A stretch of 64,000 nt of DNA from Chryseotalea sanaruensis (GTDB lineage: Bacteria > Bacteroidota > Bacteroidia > Cytophagales > Cyclobacteriaceae), in NCBI RefSeq assembly GCF_003990915.1, contig NZ_BHXQ01000004.1:124001-188000 (forward strand), read 5' to 3'. The notes under the pieces were generated by a model. It was not told the DNA's origin and made no database searches. It worked only from the letters and a program-made list of their open reading frames with translations. Both the position numbers and the translations under genes were made by a program. This document shows, in pieces, positions 26,463 to 34,324 of this stretch (positions are counted from its first letter, which is position 1; every line of letters starts with the position of its first letter).

Positions 26463-29400
26463 GCATGAAAACTTTGATTCTAACTTTTATCCTTAATAGT
26501 CTCTCGTGTTTGATTTTTCTAAATGCGCAAGAACTCGATTTTACATTACCGAGTACTGTGTGTTATGGCGAGCAAATTGCTATTAAAGACGTTATAAAAA
26601 ATAATTTTGAAAATTTTGAGTGGGATTTTTGTGAAGGAGATTTGCTCGAATCAGTTTCTGTAGGCACCCCTCACCAAATCAATACAATTGATCAAGCAGC
26701 GAGTATGCGGATTGTTGAGGATGATGGAATGTATTTTGGTTTTATTATTGATCGCAACACCAATAAATTAATTAGGCTGGAGTTTGGCGATGACTTGAGT
26801 AACATTCCTACAAACCAAGAGGTGGTTTTGCCTGCTGGAATGGCATTATTAAGCCCTCAGGGTATTGTTTTAATAAAGGTTTTAGATGTTTGGTATTGTT
26901 TTATTACCAGTACGGGTAACAATAAGGTTTTTCGCTTAGATTTTGGATCGCAACTCACATCTAACCCTTCATTTGTCGAGGTAGACTTTCAAAATACACT
27001 AGGTAGTCCTATAGATATAGAAATTGTACGAGAGAATTCAAACTACTTTCTACTGGTTTTAAATTTTGGTCTAAATAACATGGTTACGGCAAAGTTGGGA
27101 ACCAGTATTACGAATAATTCACCCAGCTTACTGTTGAATACTTTATTACCGGGTTCGAGTAATCCTTATGGCTTTAGCTTTCAGAAATATCAGGATGGTA
27201 GGTGGCGTGGTATTGCTGGATCGTTTAGTAACAGCAGCTTTCAAACAGTAGAATTTAGTAACGGACTAGAAGAACCTGCTATTGTTACAGATATTACTGC
27301 TTTATTGCCCTCTATTCCTAACCCTGTAAAATTGGTACTTGCTAACTGGGGTGATGAAAACGTATTACTGGTGATGGCTTACGGTGGTTCAGTTCACCGG
27401 ATTCATTTTGAAAGAACTTCGAATTTTAGCTCAATCGAATCATCGAGTATTGTTAATCCAGCTTCCTTTGGACCCACGCTTGCACTCACGTTATTTTATG
27501 AGAAGGGAGTTTGGCGTGCTCTTACATTTCCAACAGTTTCACGCTCGCTTGTTATTTTATACTTTAATAAATCCTGTAGTGATGTGAATATTCATTATTC
27601 AGTAAACGAAGACCCTCCCGAAATTTCCTTCAGCATACCTGGGGTAAAGGATATTTCTTTACGGGCAGTGCGAGATGGATTAACTGAAAAAATAACTAAG
27701 TCAATACTTATCCAAGATATTGCTGCGCCATTGGTAGAACTACAAACGGACGGAGTTTGTACAGATGGAGTTGTTAATTTTTCAGCTTCATCAGATATTC
27801 CAATTCAAAACTATGCATGGTTTTTTGGCGATACAAACGAATCTGATCAGTTAAGTCCAACACATCAGTATTTGTCTTCAGGAGATTACCTAGTAAGATT
27901 AGAGGTTGAAGCAGCAAACGGCTGCAACAACTTCACCGAGAGAACAATCAAAATCTATAATCCCCCCTCCGCCACCTTTGCCCTTCCCACTGGCCTTATA
28001 TGCACTAGCAACGAATTTACCTTTACTAATAATACTGTCGATTCCTTTGAGGGCAACCTGAGCTTTCAATGGTTACTAGACGATGTACCTGTCAGCACAG
28101 ATGAAGACCTTGTATATACATTTACGAGCGGTGGCGACAAGGAATTAACATTGCAGGCCTCTATACCCGGCTGCACAAGTGAATCTGTGCAAGTATTAAC
28201 AGGCGTAGGAGTGGGGCCAACTGTAGATTTCACTGCCGAAGGTAGTTGTCTTAATGAAAGTACTCAGCTAACCAATAATTCACAGGGAGATATTGCCAGC
28301 TCTGCTTGGGATTTTGGAGATGGTCAATCAAGTAACGATACGAGTCCTTTTGTTAATTATGCATCAGCAGGTAATTATACAATTGAGTTGCAAACCTTAG
28401 GAACCAACGGTTGCCTTAGTACAAAGTCATTGCCCCATCAAATCTTCTCAGTCCCAGTGCCAAACTTTAATACTGACCTTCCACCGTTTTCTTGTAATGG
28501 CACGCCTACACAATTCAACGACCTTACTCCAGCACTTACAGACAGCAACATTAACACTTGGCAGTGGGATTTTGATGATCAGAACGCAAGTGCTTCAACA
28601 CAAAATCCTCAGCATACTTACGCTTTAAGTGGCGATTATAATGTTTCACTGACTGTTACTTCTGATCAGAATTGCGTGGCTACGCTAAATAAAACAATTA
28701 CCATCGCACAATCACCAACACCAAGTATTACCAACACTGCAGCTTGTGTGGAAACTGCCGTTGTGCTGCAAGAGACAACTACAACAACAGCCAACGCCTG
28801 GCAATGGCAGATTGGAAATAATTTTTATTTTACGGCATCACCAAGTCATGTTTTTTCAACCCCAGGCGATTACCAGGTAAGCCTTACACTTACAGCCTCT
28901 AATGGATGTGTGGGTACTGCTACTAAACAAATAAACGTGCCAGTACCCTTGGTAGTAAATTTTGAAAGTGCCTTTAACTGTGTAAACACTTCAACACAAT
29001 TTACTTCGCTAATCAATGATGAATCAGATCCAGTGCTAACCTACACTTGGACTTTTAGTGAAGAACAAAGAAATGGCTCTTCGGTTAATTTTTTGTACAG
29101 TCAACCAGGAATTCAGGAAGTACAACTAACCGCTTCAGCAACCAGTGGATGCGCTTACACCATAACTAAAGCTGTTAATATTTTACCAGAGCCAAAAGCA
29201 GATTTTTCTTTTACGCCTTTATCAGGCCCGCCTCCTTTAGCGGTTACCTTCACTAATTTATCCGTAGATGCTAACTCTTTTGCTTGGAGGTTTAATGATT
29301 CGAATAACAATACAAGCAATCTAAATAGTCCTGCGTTCACATTTACTGAAGTTGGCGAATATGCTGTTGATCTTACTGCTTACAATACGGCAGGTTGCGA

Positions 29401-30001
29401 AAGCACTACAAGCAAATTGATAGCTGTGGCTTTTCCATTTCTTAATGTTACGCTCGATAATTTTAGAATTATTGAAAATACAGATGGATCTTTTTTACTT
29501 CTCACCAACATAGTGAATAGCGGTAATGTATTAGTGCAAAATCCTAGAATTGAAATACGATTGGATAATTCCGCCACGCTTCAGGAGGTTGTTAATAATA
29601 GCATTGATCCGGGAGATGCAATCGATTATACTTTTGCAACTCAGGTAAGTAATGTCAATAACTTGAGCTATGCATGTGTTCGGTTACTATTGCCAAACAA
29701 TGAGGCACTAGAGAACACCGAGGCCTGCATTACTTTTAACACAAGTTCAGTACTAACCAGTCCATACCCTAATCCGGCAAACAACTCGGTAACAGTAGAA
29801 TGGATTTCACCAGCAGATGAGCAGGTTTTGATAGCGGTAACCGATAACCTGGGCAACGGTATAGCTACTGAAAGCATCAGCGCAAAACAGGGTCTAAATA
29901 CAATTGTACTCCAAACCATGGACTGGCAAGCGGGTATTTATTACATTAGGCTTAAATCAGCCTCCAAAGCGCATTATTTCCGGACTATTATAGCACGCTA
30001 G
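26459..30001 (+). CDS. Large PKD-repeat surface protein with T9SS C-terminal sorting domain
   Basis: This 1180-residue protein has a signal peptide (about 1-23, ending LNAQ). Residues of about 60-390 carry five or six ~55-residue repeats with an R/K-x-x-F-G-x-x-L core, probably a beta-propeller. About seven PKD-like domains follow (roughly 425-1000; WDFGDGQSS and WDFDDQNAS are the clearest), then a CARDB-like domain. The last 80 residues form a type A T9SS sorting domain (YPNPANNSVTVEW ... GIYYIRL). It should be exported by T9SS and attached to the cell surface. The start overlaps the last GT gene (ATGA). It has no catalytic motif; adhesion or glycan binding is inferred. Confidence 0.93.
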   Translation: MSMKTLILTFILNSLSCLIFLNAQELDFTLPSTVCYGEQIAIKDVIKNNFENFEWDFCEGDLLESVSVGTPHQINTIDQAASMRIVEDDGMYFGFIIDRNTNKLIRLEFGDDLSNIPTNQEVVLPAGMALLSPQGIVLIKVLDVWYCFITSTGNNKVFRLDFGSQLTSNPSFVEVDFQNTLGSPIDIEIVRENSNYFLLVLNFGLNNMVTAKLGTSITNNSPSLLLNTLLPGSSNPYGFSFQKYQDGRWRGIAGSFSNSSFQTVEFSNGLEEPAIVTDITALLPSIPNPVKLVLANWGDENVLLVMAYGGSVHRIHFERTSNFSSIESSSIVNPASFGPTLALTLFYEKGVWRALTFPTVSRSLVILYFNKSCSDVNIHYSVNEDPPEISFSIPGVKDISLRAVRDGLTEKITKSILIQDIAAPLVELQTDGVCTDGVVNFSASSDIPIQNYAWFFGDTNESDQLSPTHQYLSSGDYLVRLEVEAANGCNNFTERTIKIYNPPSATFALPTGLICTSNEFTFTNNTVDSFEGNLSFQWLLDDVPVSTDEDLVYTFTSGGDKELTLQASIPGCTSESVQVLTGVGVGPTVDFTAEGSCLNESTQLTNNSQGDIASSAWDFGDGQSSNDTSPFVNYASAGNYTIELQTLGTNGCLSTKSLPHQIFSVPVPNFNTDLPPFSCNGTPTQFNDLTPALTDSNINTWQWDFDDQNASASTQNPQHTYALSGDYNVSLTVTSDQNCVATLNKTITIAQSPTPSITNTAACVETAVVLQETTTTTANAWQWQIGNNFYFTASPSHVFSTPGDYQVSLTLTASNGCVGTATKQINVPVPLVVNFESAFNCVNTSTQFTSLINDESDPVLTYTWTFSEEQRNGSSVNFLYSQPGIQEVQLTASATSGCAYTITKAVNILPEPKADFSFTPLSGPPPLAVTFTNLSVDANSFAWRFNDSNNNTSNLNSPAFTFTEVGEYAVDLTAYNTAGCESTTSKLIAVAFPFLNVTLDNFRIIENTDGSFLLLTNIVNSGNVLVQNPRIEIRLDNSATLQEVVNNSIDPGDAIDYTFATQVSNVNNLSYACVRLLLPNNEALENTEACITFNTSSVLTSPYPNPANNSVTVEWISPADEQVLIAVTDNLGNGIATESISAKQGLNTIVLQTMDWQAGIYYIRLKSASKAHYFRTIIAR

Positions 30002-30041
30002 GTCTTAAAACGTGAGGATTTTCCCTTATCTTTAACCAAAT

Positions 30042-30049
30042 TATATTTG
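30042..30049 (+). promoter_or_regulatory. Bacteroidota -7 box of the Lrp-type regulator gene
   Basis: TATATTTG matches TAnnTTTG exactly, 21 bp before the ATG at 30071. It overlaps the TTG at 30047 that would give a longer reading frame, which supports the later start. Confidence 0.5.
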
Positions 30050-30070
30050 GCTACAAATCTTTTTTACAAT

Positions 30071-30547
30071 ATGAAAAACATAAAACTAGACGCCACCGAT
30101 CGCAAGATCCTTGAACTACTTCAAAAGAATTCAAACATTACAAACGCACAATTAGCAAAAGAAATAGGCTTGTCTCCAGCACCTACTTTGGAGCGTGTTA
30201 ACAAACTCGAAAATGCAGGCGTTATTAAAAGCTACCACGCAGTAATAGACCCCGCTTCTGTTGGCTTAGGTGTGAGCACTTTTGTAATGGTATCATTAAA
30301 AGGCCATAACAAAGACAACATCAATAAATTCAACAAAGCCATTCATGACATTGAAGAGATTGTTGAATGTCATCATATAACAGGTGCAGGTGACTTCGTA
30401 TTAAAAATTGTTTGCTCTGATATTGCTGCTTACCAACAGCTTATGCTGGATAAGGTTTCTAATATTGATGTAGTGGATGGTCTACAGTCTATGGTCATCC
30501 TATCAACTTTTAAGGACAGTAAAGTATTACCCTTGCCTAATAATTAA
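30071..30547 (+). CDS. Lrp/AsnC family transcriptional regulator
   Basis: The 158-residue protein starts with MKNIKLDATDRKILELL. The N-terminal winged helix-turn-helix (about 5-60) has NSNITNAQLAKEIGLSPAPTLERVNKLE. The C-terminal RAM/AsnC ligand-binding domain (about 70-145) has GLGVSTFVMVSL and CHHITGAGDFVLKIV. Lrp-family proteins bind DNA as oligomers and usually respond to amino acids. The regulated genes are not evident. The stop overlaps the next start (TAATG), so the phosphoribosyltransferase is cotranscribed. Confidence 0.95.
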   Translation: MKNIKLDATDRKILELLQKNSNITNAQLAKEIGLSPAPTLERVNKLENAGVIKSYHAVIDPASVGLGVSTFVMVSLKGHNKDNINKFNKAIHDIEEIVECHHITGAGDFVLKIVCSDIAAYQQLMLDKVSNIDVVDGLQSMVILSTFKDSKVLPLPNN

Positions 30548-31053
30548 TGACGGTGTCGGATAAAACCCTCATACTGGATGCGCGCCAGGTAAAACAAAAA
30601 ATTAAGCGCATGGCATATGAGATTTATGAAAATCATAGCAAAGACCGTACAGTGGTTATTGCAGGTATTGATGGGCAGGGCTATACATTATCTAAGTTGT
30701 TAGCCAAAGAACTGGAGGCAATTTCTCCCATTAAAACTTTGCTTACAAAAGTCCATCTAAATAAAACAGAGCCTCAGCAAGACACTGTTTATATCGACTG
30801 CGACTTGAAGGAAGTTAAGAAACGCGTGATAGTTGTAGTTGATGATGTGCTGAACACAGGACGTACGTTGGCTTACAGCCTCAAACCATTTTTAGATGTA
30901 GAAGTAAAGTGTATTGAAATAGCAGTACTGGTGAACCGAAGCCACAGTTCTTTTCCAATTTTACCAAAATACACTGGTTATGAATTGGCAACAACCATCA
31001 AAGACCATGTTGAGGTTGTGTTGGGCAAAGAAACAGCAGTCTTTCTTAAGTAA
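30547..31053 (+). CDS. PyrR-like phosphoribosyltransferase family protein
   Basis: The 168-residue protein has a type I PRTase fold. The PRPP-binding motif is VIVVVDDVLNTGRTLAYSL (about 97-115), and an earlier VVIAGIDGQGYTLSKLLA loop precedes it. Length and layout resemble PyrR, a bifunctional pyrimidine attenuator/uracil PRTase, but no pyr genes lie nearby, so I keep the general name. Coupled to the Lrp regulator by a one-base overlap. The substrate base is uncertain. Confidence 0.88.
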   Translation: MTVSDKTLILDARQVKQKIKRMAYEIYENHSKDRTVVIAGIDGQGYTLSKLLAKELEAISPIKTLLTKVHLNKTEPQQDTVYIDCDLKEVKKRVIVVVDDVLNTGRTLAYSLKPFLDVEVKCIEIAVLVNRSHSSFPILPKYTGYELATTIKDHVEVVLGKETAVFLK

Positions 31054-31055
31054 TT

Positions 31056-31121
31056 ATAAATTTGAAATTCGAAATTAATCGACAAATTTTGAATTTGAAA
31101 TTTGGAATTTTTGAATTTGAA
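31056..31121. repeat. AT-rich iterated GAATTTGAAATTT-type sequence
   Basis: The gap before panB is made almost entirely of overlapping variants of GAATTTGAAATT in direct and partly inverted orientation. It looks like a slippage-generated or REP-type intergenic tract. No promoter box is clear in it. Confidence 0.6.
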
Positions 31122-31123
31122 AT

Positions 31124-31945
31124 ATGTCCATCCACAAAAAGCAAGATGTAAAGAAAATAACTACTCACCAGCTTCAGGAAATGAAGAACAGGGGAGAGAA
31201 GATAGCAATGCTCACTGCCTATGACTACAGTATGGCAAAACTAATCGATGCTTCAGGAATAGACATTATTTTAGTTGGTGATTCTGCTTCTAACGTTATG
31301 GCGGGTAATGAAACAACTTTGCCCATTACACTCGATCAAATGATTTACCATGCTAGCTCTGTAGTAAAGGCTGTACAGCGTGCGCTGGTGGTGGTTGATT
31401 TGCCTTTTGGCTCTTACCAGGGTAGTTCAGGCGAAGCGTTACGTTCTTCTATCCGCATTATGAAGGAGTCAGGTGGGCATGCCGTTAAACTTGAGGGTGG
31501 TAGTGAAGTAAAAGATTCTGTTCAACGCATTCTCACAGCAGGTATACCGGTAATGGGGCACCTGGGCTTAACACCTCAGTCTATTTATAAATTTGGCACA
31601 TATTCAGTGCGTGCCAAAGAAGAAGCAGAGGCTAATAAATTAATGGAAGACGCCAAACTTCTACAAGAGTGTGGTTGCTTTGCATTAGTATTAGAAAAAA
31701 TTCCGGCAACACTTGCTAAGCAAGTTGCAGGCAGTTTACACATTCCTGTAATCGGAATTGGTGCTGGACCTGATGTGGATGGTCAGGTATTGGTTATGCA
31801 GGATATGCTAGGCATTACACAAGAGTTTAAGCCCCGCTTTTTAAGAAGGTATGCAGACCTGGCTACCATTACAACAAATGCCGTTAGCCAGTACGTTGAC
31901 GATGTGAAGAACAAATCGTTTCCGAATAAAGAAGAGATGTATTGA
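31124..31945 (+). CDS. panB: 3-methyl-2-oxobutanoate hydroxymethyltransferase
   Basis: The enzyme transfers a hydroxymethyl group from methylene-THF to alpha-ketoisovalerate, giving ketopantoate for pantothenate and CoA synthesis. The 273 residues match the usual length. Visible motifs are [37 protein letters not shown] (Mg-binding Asp in GDS), [17 protein letters not shown] and the catalytic glutamate region LVLEKIP, followed by [21 protein letters not shown]. It is cytosolic. Other pan genes are not in the window. Confidence 0.98.
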   Translation: MSIHKKQDVKKITTHQLQEMKNRGEKIAMLTAYDYSMAKLIDASGIDIILVGDSASNVMAGNETTLPITLDQMIYHASSVVKAVQRALVVVDLPFGSYQGSSGEALRSSIRIMKESGGHAVKLEGGSEVKDSVQRILTAGIPVMGHLGLTPQSIYKFGTYSVRAKEEAEANKLMEDAKLLQECGCFALVLEKIPATLAKQVAGSLHIPVIGIGAGPDVDGQVLVMQDMLGITQEFKPRFLRRYADLATITTNAVSQYVDDVKNKSFPNKEEMY

Positions 31946-31946
31946 A

Positions 31947-32093
31947 ATGAAAAAGATACTCTTTAAAGCACTCGCAAGATTTAATAGACTTTTTTTGCCA
32001 CGCCTTGGCAAAATGGATTTGAATAACTTATCGAAAGCACAGAAAGTGTTGGTGGCTTACAAATACTGGGTAACCACCAATGTACTTGATTGA
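31947..32093 (+). CDS. Small basic 48-residue protein downstream of panB
   Basis: An ATG at 31947, one base after the panB stop, opens a 48-codon frame beginning MKKILFKALARFNRLF and ending WVTTNVLD. It is basic and amphipathic at the N-terminus with an aromatic Y-K-Y-W near the end. I recognise this general pattern (MKKILFK ... LPR ... DL-LSKAQK ... Y-WVTT) as resembling small conserved hypothetical proteins in Bacteroidota, but assign no function. Spacing suggests coupling to panB. Confidence is moderate because of its size. Confidence 0.6.
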   Translation: MKKILFKALARFNRLFLPRLGKMDLNNLSKAQKVLVAYKYWVTTNVLD

Positions 32094-32145
32094 GTCTCAT
32101 TAATTGTCTCTGTTCGTTATTTTGTCAGGTTTTCAATTCACAAAC

Positions 32146-34026
32146 GTGACCGCAAGATATTTTTTAGCTTTTATTCTAAGTATAGCATTACCACTGGCGA
32201 TAGTGGCGCAGCCAGCTTATACAATTAATGACGCTGTTGGTCAACATATTTTTACCTTTCATGAAATTGAATACCTGGAAGATCCTACAGCAAAACTCAC
32301 ACTTGAGGATATCCTCTCACATCACCAAAGTGAGTTTACTTTCTCTACCACGAATTTTAATCCAAAGAATGTAAATCCCACATCGGCTTATTGGCATCGC
32401 ATCCGCATTCAACACAATGCATCATCAAAAAAACTATGGGTACTGGAGTTCTTTGATCAAACCATAGACAAAATTGATTTATATATACCCAACGGAAAAG
32501 GAGGGTATCAGCACATTGAGCAAGGCGATCAGTTTGAGTTCACCAAACGAATGCTTCGCCACAAAAATTTTGTCTTTCCGATTGATAATAACCGCAATGA
32601 TGCCATCACGTATTACTTTAGGGTACAGTCGCAGCAACAAGCTGACGTCATAGTAGTACTTCGCTCAGCCGATTATCTGCTCGAATATGCGATGGATGAA
32701 TACTTCTTCTTCGGTATTTTTTACGGGATGATCCTTGTATTCATTTTCTATAATCTCTTAATGTACTTTGCCGTACGAGAGAGTCATTATATTTTTTATA
32801 TCCTATACCTGATAGGAATTGGCTTGTACGAAATGAGTGCTGACGGCATAGGCTTTCAATACTTATGGCCCCGGGCAGTTGAATGGAACCAATATGCTCC
32901 AGGCTTCACCTTATACCTTGCATCATCCGCAGCATTACTCTTTGCCTCATCGGTATTAAACCTAAAAAAAGATGAGCGCTGGCTTTACCAACTACTCATG
33001 TTTGTATTTGTAGTACGAACTGTTTTTCTGGCCTTGAGTGTGCTTGTATTTACTTCATGGTTCTCCTTTAGGTTTATTGAAATTATACCATTTTCTGCCG
33101 CCCTGTTTGCAGGTATTTATCGGTGGAAGAAAGGCTATAAAGCAGCCCGGTTTCTTGTGATAGCTTATGCGTTTTTATTTTATGGTGCTATCAGCAAAGT
33201 ATCCTTGTATTTCAATTTCACCTGGATGCCCTTTGGGCAACTTTCGCATTACAGTCTCAGTTTTGGTTTTGTAATGGAGATGCTCTTCTTGTCTTTTGCT
33301 ATTAGTGATAAAATCAGACTGCTTCGAATTGACAAAGAGGTGGCACAAGAGAGAACGATTGAACAATTGCATGAAAACCAACGCCTGAAGGACAACCTGA
33401 ATCAGGAATTGGAAATGCAGGTAAAAATAAAAACAGCTCATATCGAACATCAGAAAGAAGCCCTTGAGGATGCGAATAAACTATTAGAGCAGCAATCAGC
33501 TGAGATCGCTGCCATGAATGCCCTGCTCGAACGCGATAATGACAAACTGAAACATGATGTGGCAGAAGTAAAGGAAGCTCGTATACTTTCTAAAGATGTG
33601 GATTTCGAGGAATTCAGTGCCATGTATCCTGACGATGCCAGCTGCCTGAAATTTCTGGCAGAACGTAAATGGCATAATCATTTCAGTTGCCGGAAATGTA
33701 CTCATACAGCTTACAGTGAAGGCAAAAGTCTTTATGCCAGAAGATGCACGCGTTGTGGTTATGAGGAGTCTGTTACAGCTTACACACTTTTACAGAACAC
33801 TCGTTTGCCTATTAACAAAGCTTTCTATATGATTTTTCTGGTGTACTCGTCCAAGGGTAGCATCTCATCACATAAGCTTTCAGAACTCCTGCATATCCGC
33901 CAAAGTACTTGCTGGGCTTACAGCAACAAAATCAAAAAAGCGATGAAAGAAAGGCGCAGGATTTCCCCCTTCGGCCACCATGAAGGCTGGGATTCATTGC
34001 TTTTAATGGAAGAAGTCTCTGCGTAA
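32146..34026 (+). CDS. 7TMR-DISM sensor fused to IS1595-transposase-type zinc ribbon and HTH
   Basis: The open frame reaches a TTG at 32104, but GTG at 32146 gives a clean signal peptide (MTARYFLAFILSIALPLAIVAQ) and 626 residues. Order: 7TMR-DISMED2-like extracellular domain (about 25-170), seven membrane helices (about 185-388), coiled coil (about 395-480), then a zinc ribbon C515-x2-C518 ... C534-x2-C537. After that comes RLPINKAFYMIFLVYSSKGSISSHKLSELLHIRQSTCWAY, the helix-turn-helix part of IS1595 transposases. No DDE catalytic domain follows. Known 7TMR-DISM proteins end in histidine kinase or cyclase-type outputs. The next gene is susC, so a membrane-bound one-component transcription regulator is inferred. 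Confidence 0.85.
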   Translation: MTARYFLAFILSIALPLAIVAQPAYTINDAVGQHIFTFHEIEYLEDPTAKLTLEDILSHHQSEFTFSTTNFNPKNVNPTSAYWHRIRIQHNASSKKLWVLEFFDQTIDKIDLYIPNGKGGYQHIEQGDQFEFTKRMLRHKNFVFPIDNNRNDAITYYFRVQSQQQADVIVVLRSADYLLEYAMDEYFFFGIFYGMILVFIFYNLLMYFAVRESHYIFYILYLIGIGLYEMSADGIGFQYLWPRAVEWNQYAPGFTLYLASSAALLFASSVLNLKKDERWLYQLLMFVFVVRTVFLALSVLVFTSWFSFRFIEIIPFSAALFAGIYRWKKGYKAARFLVIAYAFLFYGAISKVSLYFNFTWMPFGQLSHYSLSFGFVMEMLFLSFAISDKIRLLRIDKEVAQERTIEQLHENQRLKDNLNQELEMQVKIKTAHIEHQKEALEDANKLLEQQSAEIAAMNALLERDNDKLKHDVAEVKEARILSKDVDFEEFSAMYPDDASCLKFLAERKWHNHFSCRKCTHTAYSEGKSLYARRCTRCGYEESVTAYTLLQNTRLPINKAFYMIFLVYSSKGSISSHKLSELLHIRQSTCWAYSNKIKKAMKERRRISPFGHHEGWDSLLLMEEVSA

Positions 34027-34324
34027 GTTTCTGTTTTTCAAACGATTGAAAAATAGTTGAAATTTTTTCAAAACAGGGTTTTATAACTTACAATTCTGAT
34101 TTCCAACAGCTTATAAATCACTCTTCGAAACCGTTTGCAAAAAAGCTGGCGTATCAATCGATTTCTGCCGTACAGGCACTAACACCCCAATTTCTTATAA
34201 AACAGCCTTTTTCACCTGCGACTGAACCGTATCATTATTTACAACATACTACTTATCAGGTAGTTACAATGTGATTTGACGAATACATTCTAGCTTTGGA
34301 TATAGAATAAACTAACACTTACCT
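34027..34324 (+). promoter_or_regulatory. Intergenic region and promoter of the susC operon
   Basis: This 298-bp gap holds two small A/T-rich hairpins just after the sensor gene (34034-34053 and 34057-34071, arms TTTTTCAA and TTGAAA), a plausible terminator. TAGCTTTG at 34291-34298 is an exact TAnnTTTG -7 box 27 bp before the susC ATG. A TTTG at 34274-34277 is closer than the usual -33 distance, so the -33 element is unclear. No other gene is seen. Confidence 0.6.

Noticed and set aside
33496..34026. Zinc ribbon/HTH region as the remnant of an inserted IS1595 element
   Set aside because: The region is in frame and continuous with the coiled coil, has no terminal inverted repeats around it, and lacks DDE sequence; a fused domain explains it better.
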